Source: Rhizopus arrhizus (Eukaryota > Mucoromycota > Mucoromycetes > Mucorales > Rhizopodaceae). Taken from it: a stretch of 64,000 nucleotides of DNA. The position numbers and the translations under genes are program-made. The stretch is taken from positions 1,116,001 through 1,180,000 of the forward strand of contig JAKZZE010000008.1 in the NCBI GenBank assembly GCA_024220505.1, given 5' to 3'. The notes beneath the pieces are model-generated. The model searched no databases. It saw nothing but the letters and a program-made list of their open reading frames with translations, and was not told the DNA's origin. Numbering within the stretch: position 1 is the stretch's first letter; every line of letters begins with the position of its first letter. Positions 36,431 through 47,783 of the stretch are shown here, piece after piece.

Positions 36431-36620
36431 ATTAATACAGGATCTACAACTGGTTCTTTATAGATTCTGGCTATGCCGTGCTAAATATTCAAAAAAGTTG
36501 AAGTCCTTCTTTAATAGAAATAAACACTTAAAAAAATGAGGATCAAAGGTTTCAAGACCTAAGCGACCATATTAGTTGGGTGTGAATCTAGCAAGATTTT
36601 TTCATACAACATGAAATAAT

Positions 36621-37028
36621 ATGCTTACCTTATGTCACTACTGTCATAAAGAAGGACAGACAAAATTTGAATGTCATGAATCCAAAGCGTGCATTATCTG
36701 TTATTTTAGTCACCAGAATGGACATCGATCATTTGAATGTTCACGTAGGAATAATACTGTAAACACAAATAAAAAGAATAAGAAATTCTGCCAAACCAGA
36801 CAACTACTACTCATGAAAGTTATTAATCAGAGTAATATCATTAGTGATCCCAATGATTCTGATCATAAAGATGAAGAAGCGGAACTGATGTCAATCTCGC
36901 CAGATAAGGAAGAAGAAGAGTTTATTGATCCTGAGGAACTTTTGCAACTGCAGCAGGATCTCAAAGTACCGGCCCTTGAGCTGATCAATGACACACAGAA
37001 GCATCAACATAATAAAAAAAAAGTATGA
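36621..37028 (+). pseudogene. LINE ORF1 zinc-knuckle portion
   Basis: An uninterrupted 135-codon frame, the best preserved part of the older LINE. It has two knuckle-like clusters (CHYCHKEGQTKFEC and CIICYFSHQNGHRSFEC) and an acidic tail (HKDEEAELMSISPDKEEEE) typical of nucleic-acid-binding LINE first ORFs. Confidence 0.7.
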
Positions 37029-39054
37029 AAGAACTGCGGCGTTACAGCAGTAACACATGAGTGGAGTGATTAATGATGTTCCACTGGAAGACACACATCG
37101 ACCGAACGAGAAACAGGACGCACATCAACCAGCTACGTACTCAGAAGTGCGAACGCATGCTTCTAGTACTAATATTCATCATTAATTATGCTCTGCCTTA
37201 TTAAATGCTAACAGTTAAAGACTAATTCACGATAAATTCAAATACATTATACATGCTACGTACGTATTCAAAAATATAACATCATATGCTTTCAAGAACT
37301 TCATACCTCAGCACCAGAACTAATCCACTCACTCAATATTCATCTTCAACCAAAGATAGCCCTCTGGACATTACATATCGGTATTTTATCCTTTTCAACT
37401 AACTTTCAGGTTTCTATTATCGCTACATCTAACATATTCATTTCAACCCATTTTCAATTATGTAAAGTGAAACATCCTCAACAATTCTATGATCCTTTTT
37501 TTTTTTTTATTTTGAGTAGATATGCACCAACCCACTCAAATAAGGAAAGGAGACCAATTAACAAAGACACAATGCATGAACAAATCTCATTAGACCGACT
37601 AGTCATATCAGGTGACTTTAACTACCCTAACATTTTAACTGAAAATCTCACATTTGCAACTTTATCGGATTAGCCAGCGCTTTTGGACGAGATTTTCCAT
37701 AACAGCATGGTGATGAACGGTTTATCGGAAATACCAATCTTCCAAAGTAATCAGACTCATCCCACAGTTGGTTCTGTTATTAATTCTATCTATGCCAGCT
37801 TGGATATTCATTAAAATCTCAAGGATACTCAAAATATACGCCTTCACCGCACATGATCTGATCATTCCATTTTGTATGTTAACCTTATGGCAGGACAATC
37901 ACCCACTGGACCAGGTATGTGCAGAGCCAATCCTATTTATGCTTCACACTCAGCACTACAAAAATAAATTAGGGATAAAGCCCATCGTTTGATCGCTACT
38001 CTTTCCGAGAAAACACGCTTGCCACCTGAGGACAGGTGGGATAAGGTTAAATTCGTTACGAAGAAGGTAATACAAAACTATGGATATTCATACGTCCATT
38101 GAAGAACAGCATCCATTCGACAACTAGAAAGGAAACGAAATCGGATACTACGAGATAAGCCACCTTTGGTAATCAGGACAAAACTCACTGAGCCTATTGA
38201 CAAAATATTAAGAAAACTACAGCAAGAATTAGCGACTGTGGAAGGACTAAGAGAGAGGGTTAAGTAGCGAGAATACAGACAAAAAACCTGTTGGCTTTTT
38301 TAAACACTGACATCAGTAATATACAGCACAGCAGCAAATGACAACAGTCAAGTACATGAATCATTAGGCCGAGACAACAGATGATAGCACGTCCGATCCA
38401 ACAGACATAAGAGAGATCGTATGTCAATTTTATCAACTCTTGCACACAACTGACCCCGCTCAAGGCGCAGACATTGATAACTATATCAATTCGATCGACT
38501 TCAATCAGACAGTTAATCAGAATGACAGCGGTGTCTTGATGTTGTCGATTGCTAAGGATGAACCGGTAGAACAAGTAAAGCGTATCCCTAAGCAGAGCAG
38601 TGCGGGTAATGATGGGTCTAGGTTACCAATACCTTAACATACTGTTTTACATTCCCATCGCTTAAATCTCTAATTCTAGAAGTCTACAACAATGTTTTGT
38701 TCAAAAATTCAACCCCATCTTCCTGAAAAGGCATGCGTGTGCAATTGTTATCAAGGAAAGGAGATTTAAAGAATTGGAGACCGATTTCCTTAATCAATAG
38801 TGATACAAATATCTTTACCAGAATTATCAAGATCGCCTAACAAAGTATATCACCAGGATCCAAAAGTCAAGAACCTATTATCTATCAAACGACATATCAA
38901 AATTTGGAACTACTGTGCTGCCTGCTATCTATGTTGCTTGGATCATCAAAAATATCGTTATAACTACATAGAAGCTTCTCAGTTTAGGGAAATTATCCAT
39001 TTCATCCAATGTTTTAGAAATAAAATTCATCTAGTGGCTAGTAACAATTTCCTC

Positions 39055-39069
39055 GGCCCCCCCTTTTTT

Positions 39070-39104
<35 letters not shown>

Positions 39105-40174
39105 ACGGGCTTCTTTCTCTTTCTGCTTCCATCAACCTTTCTTGGGTTTCAAAGGCTCTCTAATCTCAACTGAAATAACATCCTGAGCTGTTATAGCTCC
39201 CACTATGGTATGCGTGACGGCGCGAGTAGTGAGCGCTTCGACAACTGCTGGTGTACCTCTAATTGAACGAGTATTGGGACTTCTCATGTTGATATTGAAA
39301 CCAGCTTCATCCACAAAAACGCAATTGGTAAGATAGTTCATGTCAGTAGTCTCCACCCATTTTTTAACACGTTGATAGCGGTTTTCAAGGTTCTTAACAC
39401 TATTTATCGCCAGAGGTTGCAAGGTTGCTCTCTTAACAGTCAAATTATACTCGTATAGAATAAAGTTTCCGACAGATGTTTCTTTCAAGCTAAAGCCCTC
39501 AAATGCTTCCGTCAAGCTCTCTACTGCATTGCGTCTTGTTGCTTGGAGATATTTATCGAAAGAGTTAGCAAGATGATGCTTATGCTCTTTTTGAAGTTGC
39601 GAAGGCTTTCTATTCGACTGATTTGTCTGTTTTTTGTAGATATTCCAACTGGGATCTTCTTTGGATCGCTTGGCCCGCTTTTGAGCGGTACGTGGTTCAA
39701 TCTAAGCTTTGCAGCCAGAAGGGACAGCCTTCCACAGTTTGATCCTGTTGAAGTAATAGAAAACCGCTTTTTGCTTGTCAGAGTAAACATTGTATTTTCT
39801 ACCAGCTACTGACTCAGTAGCTAGTTCCTCAGCTATTTCCTCCATTTTGACGTCAATTTCTTCGTTAGCTTCAGTAGGAAAGCGATTATGAAAAGCGCGA
39901 TATTTGGACAGTCAACAGAGTATCAATAATGTAAGGATCGACTTCCTCCTCAAAATCCATTGCCTCATTGCCTTGCTCGTCTAAGATGTTGCCCTGTCCA
40001 TCTTTGTAAAAATTAAGAAAAAAACAAAGCGAATTTCAGACGAAGCCCAAAGCAAATTTAGTTCTGAGGAAAACGAAATTTGGGGGTGGAGCCACTGTAA
40101 GAGTCCATTCTCCCAAAAAAGGAGCACATCAGCTGAATCTCTGTTGTCTCTGAATGTGAAAATCATTCGCTTTG

Positions 40175-40206
<32 letters not shown>

Positions 40207-40210
40207 GGAG
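39055..40210 (-). mobile_element. IS630-type DDE transposon with homopolymer ends, inactive
   Basis: Minus-strand pieces from about 40000 down to 39132 rebuild a fungal IS630-family transposase: DEQGNEAMDFEEEVDPYIID, NRFPTEANEEIDVKMEEIAE, YSDKQKAVFYYFNRIKLWKA, a segment with RTAQKRAKRSKEDPSWNIY, AFEGFSLKETSVGNFI and NCVFVDEAGFNINMRSPN (first two Asp positions of the DDE triad region), ending IREPLKPKKG. At least two frameshifts break it and the C-terminus is lost. The unit is bounded by a C-run then T-run at 39057-39101 and an A-run then G-run at 40175-40208, i.e. inverted homopolymer termini. Confidence 0.7.
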
Positions 40211-42194
40211 GGCAATGCAAATCTCTCTCTCTCTTTTATCACCTATCAAAATGACTGTAGACCAACACAGGATTGAATGAGGTCTTGATTTAGATGTGAA
40301 AAGTAGCTGATAAGATAAAAAATATCCCATTCTTTTTATTTTTATTTTTAGAATCACTACATTCTGCAGAGTGAAATAATTATAAAAAATGCAACAGGTT
40401 CTCTATTTTGTCTTTGGCTGCTCTGCTTTGCAGCAGAAAGCTATTCTGACTCAAGGTTCAAAAGATGTTTTGTGGAAAGTAGTCCAAGTTCTCTTTTATC
40501 TTGGTTATAAAGCACAAGCTCTTTTCGATGATTCAAATCCAGAGATGATACATTTTCATCATCTCATAAATCATCTCTTTTTATCTTACAAAAAACCAAA
40601 TCGTTCAAAAACATAGTATTGGTTGATTAAAAATAGCTGTTGACAGTCTATTCAGTCCATCTTGTCCAAAAGCTTCCTCTTTCATGCAAATCAAATGGCT
40701 TCGATATGAGGGTTAATAGGAACATCAGGTCCCTGCTCTCTCTCTTACTCTCTCTCTTTCTTTGATTTTTATCCAGCAAAGCCCTTTATGATTGAATTAA
40801 GAGACACATGTGTATCAGCCTTGACTGAACAGAGTATACTTTCATCCTCTGACAATCTTTATTGTCACCGACCAGGAAGAACTTGACTGCTTATCTGACT
40901 TAATCTTGGTTTACAAAGCAGTGAAAAAGAAAATGAAACATGCAATTAAACCTGATGTGATCCTTCTTTATTGACACAGAGTCATCAGCTGCTTCCTTGT
41001 CAAACCAAATCGTTTGCTCAAGCCAGCATGGATTGCTTTTTTTGGACAAGTATTTGTGTTTATCGATCGATACACAGAGTTAATATCGATCGTACAGTCC
41101 CCAAGAAAGAGTGTACAGAAATCATACGTTAATATTCATCTGAGGAAAGGATGCTTCTCACTAACCAATCCAGTTCAATTTGCTTCTCACCTCTCATTCT
41201 AATGGGATCAAAACTACCTTTTGGTTATTTAAACCCCCTCATCTTTGTTTGTTTCAAAAGAACTTTGAGAATCATGATTGTCTGTGGTTGATCTTTTTCA
41301 TTTTCCGCTTCAAACTCTTCCTTTGAAAAAGGGGATCGAGAGAATCGCAGGCACCGTTCGAACCAAAGACCTCGTCTCGGTCATCATTTGACATCCGGGA
41401 AGCATCATGGATGACAGCTACGGCTGACAGCAAAGAGCACTCAAGACAGAAAACGAGATCCAGAGCGATGACATGAGTTCAAACACACTCTGGACATAGC
41501 TTGTTCACCGCTTCACTAAAGTTCATTTTATCTGAATTGGATTGATCTGCAGAGACAAAAAAAAAAGAGAAGACATATCTGAACTGTTGAGTTTTCCACA
41601 GTGTGCCTCAGACAGACTTGTCTTTTTCTGTAAAATGACGACAGCAAACTGGATTATTTCTAATCCTTCCTCTTCCGTTTTTCGGCTCAACTGATGTCCT
41701 GCTCTGTATCACTGTAGGTCGAGTGGCTTATTTAGTGATGATAAATGCTCCACCAGTCAAGACATGTTACCTCTTTCTGAACCAAGATGGCTCTTTTTGT
41801 CAATTTCCCACATTTGTTACACACACTCCTTTGTCTTTTCACACATTCACATCATTTTTTTTGAAAGCAAAATCGTTTGAATTGAAAAAAAAAAAAAAAA
41901 AAAAAAAAAGTAAAACCAAATTAAACTTTGAACAAAATGTTTATAGATTTTGAACTTTCTCACTGCATTTCATGAATAAACACCGACAAGAAATTTTTTT
42001 TTTTTTTCATTGTCCACTTGTCAAATTGAACCTGTCTGGACTCTGAAAAACAAGAGGGATGGAATTTATTTACTTTTGAAGTAAAAGCAAAGATGAAATT
42101 AAGATCGCCGCCCTATTATCCAATTGAAAAATAAGTTTTTTATATTTTTTGAATTTTTATTCTTTTTTATACTTTTTCACTTGTTCCTAGCCTG
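40211..42194. other. Intergenic, no supported gene
   Basis: Open frames are below 80 codons and match nothing recognised. A CT-repeat (40736-40759) and a 26-nt A run (41885-41909) are present. The last 150 bp before 42195 are T-rich upstream sequence of the ThrE gene. Confidence 0.45.
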
Positions 42195-44019
42195 ATGGAA
42201 ACACACCCGGTGGATGCTCAAGACCAAGCCTCGAATCGATCGGAAGAAACGGTCAAGAGTGAAGAGAACGATGGAGAGATGAACAAGGAAGTCGAAGGGG
42301 CCGAGAGCCACAGGGACCATGCGTTCCATCTGGTTGAGGGAGTGACTGATCAGAGACGAAGACCAAGCAAGGGCGGTGTGCTTTCGAACCTACTCAAACT
42401 CGACGTATTTGACAACAACCAGAGTCGACCGAGCCATCAGCTGAAATCCATCACGTCCAGTCGAGCCTTTCTGCAGATGATGAGCGCACCCAGCTCGGCG
42501 CGAAACAGCCTGATGGCTGACGACAGGGCCGAGCTTGGCCTGGCCGACGTCGCCGCCCATCGGATAGCGATCGCTTCTGAAATTGCCGATATCCTATCAA
42601 GACAAGACGTGGTCATCAAATTGGGAAAGGCCCTCGTCAAGACTGGCGCGCCCTCTCATCGGATCGTAAGTCACTCTTGATCTCGGCCTGATACTGATCG
42701 TTTTTAGGAAGCAGCCATGGAAAAAGTCAGTCGACGACTGGAGATTGTCGGAAATTATGCTGTCTTGCCTGGTCTGATCATCGTCACCTTTGGCGATCTC
42801 GAGACCCACACGTCCGAGACCCACCTCATTCGCTGTGCTCGATCCTTGGATATCGGTAAGCTCGAAAAGGCGAATTATATCGCCAGTCGGATGGCCAAGG
42901 GCGAGCTAGACATCCACCAGGCCACGGCGCTGCTGGATGATATCATCCACGGCCCACCCACCTGGCGTCCGCTCTCGATCCTCTTGGCCTACGTCCTCTC
43001 CTCTGCTTTTACCGCTCCCTTGTTCTTTCATGGCTCTTGGATCGATTGTGGTGTGAGCGCGATCTTTGGCTTGTGTGGTAAGGCCCCCCTTCACCCAACG
43101 CTACTTTTATACTGACTTTGACCCTAGTGGGCGTATTGACCTTGATGTCTGAAAAGATACCGATGTTTAGCAACATTTTCGAAATGGCCATCACGATTCC
43201 TATCGCCATCATCGCCCTTGCCTTGCATCCCTACATCTGTTTTGCGGCGGTTGCCATGGCTTCCGTAAAGTTCGTTTGATATTCACATGCTCCCCGTTTC
43301 TAAACAGACTCTATCATAGATCGTCATCGCCCTCCCAGGCTACTCACTGACGTGCGCCGTCATGGAGCTGTCTGCTAAAAACTTGGTCAGTGGAAGCATT
43401 CATCTGGTCTATGCGTTGATGTATGTCTTGTTCTTGGCCTTTGGTATCGGCTATGGTTGTTCGGTTTGGCGATTGGCTCATCCGGATGTGGAACTGAACG
43501 TGCTCGGCGCATGTCAGAATGGCTTGGATCCCTACTGGACCTTTCTCTTTTTACCTCTGGCTACGATCGGTTTAGGGACCGTCTATGGTGCGGATGCCTA
43601 TCAGTGGCCCTCGATGGTGCTGGATAGTGCCGTAGGCTATACCGTCTATTATTTTGTGGGCAAATACACTGGAAACTCTCCGGTGATCACGCCCAGTGCA
43701 GGTGCATTCGCCCTGGGTCTGTTTGGTAATCTTTATGCTAGGATCACAAAGCGATTGGCGTTTGCGCCTCTGATGGGTGGCACGATCATCTTGGTGCCCG
43801 GAAGCATTGGTAAGTCAGGAGGACGACAAGACAGAGATCTTACATTGTATAGGTGTCAGAGGTGCAGTGAGTTTGTTTGATGGTTCAAATGACAGTAGTG
43901 GAAGTAGCTTTGTTTTTCAAGTGCTCGGAATCGCTTTATCTTTAACCCTGGGTCTCTTTTTGGCTAATCTGGTTGTTTATCCCAATGGAAAGAAGAGATC
44001 TGTCTTCTTGGGCTTCTAG
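42195..44019 (+). CDS. PRM10: ThrE/Prm10-family membrane transporter
   Basis: Five exons give 544 residues: 42195-42665, 42708-43077, 43128-43264, 43320-43809 and 43853-44019. The first 100 residues are hydrophilic and acidic. The conserved ThrE domain 1 follows: LSRQDVVIKLGKALVKTGAP SHRIEAAMEKVS, LEIVGNYAVLPGLIIVTFGD and AHSS-like hydrophobic helices. The second membrane half holds ITPSAGAFALGLFGNLYARI, APLMGGTIILVPGSIGVRGA and a final helix before VVYPNGKK. The family is named after a bacterial threonine/serine exporter and yeast pheromone-regulated Prm10; the fungal substrate is not established. Codons are GC-rich relative to flanking DNA. Confidence 0.9.
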
Positions 44020-44374
44020 TCCACATACAATTATACCCTATCTACATTTTTTATTGATCCTTTTTCATCGTAAATTACATGGTACATTTTATCTATAAAT
44101 CTTATACCATTTTTACTACAACGCATTATGATACATTCCATGCGCTCATCATTGACTTCTATTATTAAGAAACGGCCCCACCCTTTCATTCTCTCTTATT
44201 TACTGATAAACTGTATGCAGACAAGAACTACTTTGTGTATATATCCTTTGTTTTTTTTTTTTTTATTAACCAAAAATTCTAAGAACGCAAAAGAAGACTA
44301 CAATATGAAAGGTGTACTGATTTTTTAGACCCCTTTCTTTGTTCTCTGTTTTCGATGAATGATTTCAATTGATT
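44020..44374. other. Convergent intergenic space
   Basis: AT-rich 3' flanks of two convergent genes. It contains a 14-nt T run and no gene. Confidence 0.4.
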
Positions 44375-44958
44375 TTAAATCTATTAAAAAAAAAGAGGGA
44401 GGCAGTGAGTCAACAGAATCATGTTGAAGATAAGTCCAACTTACCTCATCAATATCGAAATCAAATTCAACTTCGTCATCTTCTTCACCACCAAAGTTGG
44501 CGTCTGCTTCATTGATCTTGGCCGTATCAGGCAATTCACCGTAAGCCTTCAACTGTCTGGCTTCATCAGGATTGTATCGCTGAATGACATCGGCTTTTTC
44601 GTCTTGGAATTCACGCAGTGACAATAACACAATGTCACCTTGGTTGATCCACACCTTCTTTCTTAATTTACCTCGAATAAGTGCAAGACGTTTTACACCA
44701 TCGAAACATTGTGCTTCCACACGACCGTTACCCAACATCTTGACAACTTGAGCATATTCTAAAGAAAACGTTCAGTCTTTTTTTTTTTTTCCAAGCATCC
44801 CTTGTTACCTTGGCCTTCTTCTTTAAACACAAGTTCACGTTTATCGTTTTCGGTATCGTTCTTTCCTCTTCTTCTGGATTTACCACCCTTTTTTCACTGT
44901 CAGTTTACTTGTAAATTGAATTAAAAAAAAGAATTACCTTTCCCTTGTTTTTAACCAT
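44375..44958 (-). CDS. EIF1A: Translation initiation factor eIF1A
   Basis: eIF1A promotes scanning and start-codon selection on the 40S ribosome. Four exons give 139 residues: 44938-44958, 44809-44887, 44445-44758 and 44375-44380. The basic N-terminal tail ([18 protein letters not shown]) precedes an OB fold with [40 protein letters not shown] and [20 protein letters not shown]. The acidic C-terminal tail ends DIDEI. The final coding exon is only six bases (ATT TAA), needed to give the conserved DIDEI end instead of intron readthrough. Start codons of this gene and SNRNP35 are 140 bp apart, divergent. Confidence 0.97.
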
Positions 44959-45098
44959 GATGGAATAAAGAAAGAAAAAAAAAAAAAAAAAAAAAAAAAA
45001 AACTGCGGTGTGTATGCACACTGATTTTAAAAAAGTTTGCTCTAGTGCATCGTGGCTTGGAATTCTTTTTTTTTTTTTCTCTTTCTAAAATTCAGGCT
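44959..45098. promoter_or_regulatory. Bidirectional promoter of EIF1A and SNRNP35
   Basis: Only 140 bp separate the two divergent start codons. It holds a 28-nt A run (44975-45002) next to EIF1A and a T-rich stretch ending in attcag just before the SNRNP35 ATG. Regulation of both genes from here is inferred from the spacing. Confidence 0.5.
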
Positions 45099-45771
45099 AT
45101 GTGGTACTCGAAGGAATATGATCCTATCCAAGTAGGTTCTATGGATGGAAACGATACAAAGCCTCATGACAAGGCGATCAAGCGAGCGATGACTTGTTGC
45201 TGTAAGTTTTAGATAGCCAACCCATACTCTCTCTTTTTTTAACCAGAAAAGAAAAAAGATAGACCACCTCGATGTTTAAAGACCGATCCACACCGTACGC
45301 TCTTTATAGGCAGATTGAACTATGACACAACCGAGGCCAGACTGAGAGACTACTTTGATAAATTTGGAGCGTTGACGGATGTGTCGATCACGAGAAACAA
45401 TGGTAACTTTTGCACGTCTATTTTCAATTGACTTATACCTTGCAGTGACCGGCCTGTCTGAAGGCTATGGCTTTATCACCTTCCGATCCGAATCATCCGC
45501 ACGCCATGCCTACCATGAAGCCCATCGGATGACGATCGATGACCACAAGATCCTGGTAGACTATGAGCGAGGTAGGACAATGAAAGGTTGGAGACCGAGA
45601 AGACTCGGTGGTGGGTACGGTGGTAAAAAGGAAAGTGGTCAATTGAGATTTGGTACAAGAGACAGACCGTTTCGTCAAAGCACCCACAGACCCTCAGATG
45701 ACAAGCGCTCCGATCATTGGAAACCCATTTTAAAAAAATCTTCTCACCATTCCCCCCCTGTCAATAAATAA
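45099..45771 (+). CDS. SNRNP35: U11/U12 snRNP 35-kDa protein (minor spliceosome)
   Basis: Component of the U11/U12 di-snRNP that recognises U12-type introns; not part of the major spliceosome. Three exons give 190 residues: 45099-45201, 45259-45402 and 45446-45771. Diagnostic blocks in order: KEYDPIQVGSMDGNDTKPHD, the single RRM with RTLFIGRLNYDTTEARLRDY (RNP2) and EGYGFITFRSE (RNP1), then DDHKILVDYERGRTMKGW and RPRRLGGGYGGKKESGQLRF, closing GTRDRPFR. The stretch after the RRM is specific to U11/U12-35K and distinguishes it from U1-70K. Exon 2 uses the acceptor aaaaaag at 45258; the nearer ccag gives a stop. The C-terminal Arg-rich tail is shorter than in animals. Confidence 0.93.
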
Positions 45772-45837
45772 AAAAAAAGAAGGCATAAACATGCCGTTAG
45801 CAACCCTTTTTCTTTCCGATGTTTCACCTTGCTAAAT

Positions 45838-47680
45838 ATGAAATCCACAATGGATGTATCTCCTGTGCACAGTCCATATGAAGGGCTATCCTCTTTGTTT
45901 ACTCCACCTGCCTCAGATGTAAGCGAGGAGTATCAAAGTGCTTCAGAAGAAGGAGCTGTGGTGGAGCGAAAGAATAGTATCAGATTAGGTCAAGAAATAA
46001 ATCATTTGATAGAGACAGATCATGCCAAGAATGCGATCGAGCTACTCAAGGAAGCTATTGGTCAGTTAGAGAGCGGTGAAGAAGAGGCAGAGGAGATATC
46101 GATTGTGTATTCTAAAATCATCAAGTCATTGTGTGATCCACAGATTTCAAACTTGATCAATGACAATGAGTGTGACATTTATCATTCAGTCCTCTGGCGT
46201 CTCATGACTCGTGTGATCGAATCAGGTTATACACTACAGGTAAATGAAGACAGACAGGATGAGTAGACTGAATGCTGAGCGAGTTATACAGAGGGAGGCT
46301 CATGTCACTTTGGTAAACACACTGATCGATAAAGGACATGTGCCACTTGCATTACAAGTCATGTACACTTTACCCAGACCAGAATGGGACACGGAATGTT
46401 ACCGAATCGCTCTCTTACTCCATCTGATGCAAAGACCAAGACAGATTCAAGAAGCAGAGAGTTTACTGTTTGACTATGGCAAACCTTCACTGGAAGTCAT
46501 GGTGAACGATGTGCCGACGCGGATCGAGATGCCCTGGATGAGTCAGGTAACAGAGGAAGATAGAGAACAGTTTTGGATGCTCTATCAAGCCACGATCTCA
46601 GCAGACAAGGAGTGGGATCGACGAAAGAGTCTGTATGAGGCACAGCAAAGAGACTATGCTCACCAGCTCAAGACGAGACATGCAGGTCAGATCGTGCAAG
46701 ATTGGGCTCGGGAGCATGTGCTGCATGTAGCCTCTGAGAGAGAACAAGTCGATCAGGCCAGTATACAGAACGATAACAGTATGATTTACAGTGCAGCAAG
46801 GCACCAACAATTTGAATATGCCTGGCAGGTCTATCTGGCCATGCGCGAATCGGTGGATGAGGTGACCCCGGCGTTGGTCATGCATCTCTGCTGGACTGCG
46901 TTTAGCCAGATCGCGCCAAACAAGGTCAGCCAACGCCGTGCGTGGGAAGAGCGAGCTTGGTCGGTCTATTCGAGGTTCATGTGTTCAGAGTATCTGCATC
47001 CAGAGGCACCAGAGACGCCTGGGTTCTTGCAAGACATCTTGCTGATCGCAACACACAGTGTCGAACGAGACGCAAGGTTGACCAAAGCCATGGCTGTCTA
47101 TCACTCACTCACCCGTTTCGAATTCAGCTCGCTGCTGTCGGATGAACGCGTGCTGGAACCCATACTGTGTTCGATAGTTTATGAATGTACAAGGGCATCG
47201 ATTACCAAGATGTCCGCCTTGGCGTTTGACATCTGGCAAAAGAAATGGCGACTGGACCCTGCCACATCCCTTTCGGCCCTATGGGGTCTCTTGATTCTCT
47301 GTGTGAAATCGGGAAACAAGGCACACTTTAAACAAGTCGTTCAGAAAATGGACTGTGAACTTGTGTCGCCTTCAGTCATGGCACCCATTCAAACCTTTCA
47401 CGATATGTATTTGTGTAGAGACTGTTATTTTGAAGACTACATGTTTCAAACGATCAAATATACAGATCGAACACTTATTTCTTTCATGGACCCCTATGGG
47501 TTCAATGATCAGCAGCAGACCGATTTGAATGAGCCACAGGCAATTCATATCACTACGGCCGTACTCGATGGATTATTGACCAAAGAGAGTGAACGGGTGC
47601 AGAGGAAAATGTATTATTCTACAAAAAAGGCAAATGTCATTCTTCGTCACTGCTTATTAACCGCCCAAATGTCTCAATAA
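45838..47680 (+). CDS. Helical-repeat (PPR/TPR-like) protein, function unknown
   Basis: Two exons (45838-46239 and 46292-47680) give 596 residues. The first 45 residues are Ser/Pro-rich. The rest is alpha-helical with pentatricopeptide-like helix pairs, for example VTLVNTLIDKGHVPLALQVM, HQQFEYAWQVYLAMRES and LWGLLILCVKSGNKAHFKQV. No mitochondrial presequence is obvious and no named family was recognised. Exon 2 is richer in GC than the flanking intergenic DNA. The intron is 52 nt and removes an in-frame stop. Confidence 0.75.
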
Positions 47681-47783
47681 AAAAAAAGGACTTGAAGGAA
47701 TGATTGCTGACACATGTGAATGTTTCTATAAAAATGTTTTTTTTCTATTTTTTTTTCTACCCTTTTTTATTGCAACAGAAAAT

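Larger units (their letters stand above)
35389..39054 (+). pseudogene. LINE relic: ORF1, endonuclease and reverse transcriptase parts
   Basis: ORF1 starts at ATG 35407 (MILSNAYQSPHVAESIFSPP). After stops it continues as LLPKSKVLTGLQKCLTVFGI then IIMDVRINTG, broken by a younger LINE, and resumes as FIDSGYAVLNIQ. A zinc-knuckle region follows at 36621-36740 (CHYCHKEGQTKFECHESKAC, CxxC/H/C pattern). Endonuclease-like pieces lie at 37200-38000 (LDRLVISGDFNYPNIL) and reverse-transcriptase pieces at 38100-38900 (AGNDGSRLP; KNWRPISLINSDT). Many stops and frame changes show it is dead. The 3' end is lost at the transposon starting near 39055. Confidence 0.8.

Noticed and set aside
44237..44285. ATATCCTTTG followed by TATTAAC after the ThrE gene, resembling U12 signals
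   Set aside because: It lies in the 3' intergenic space with no flanking coding sequence to join.
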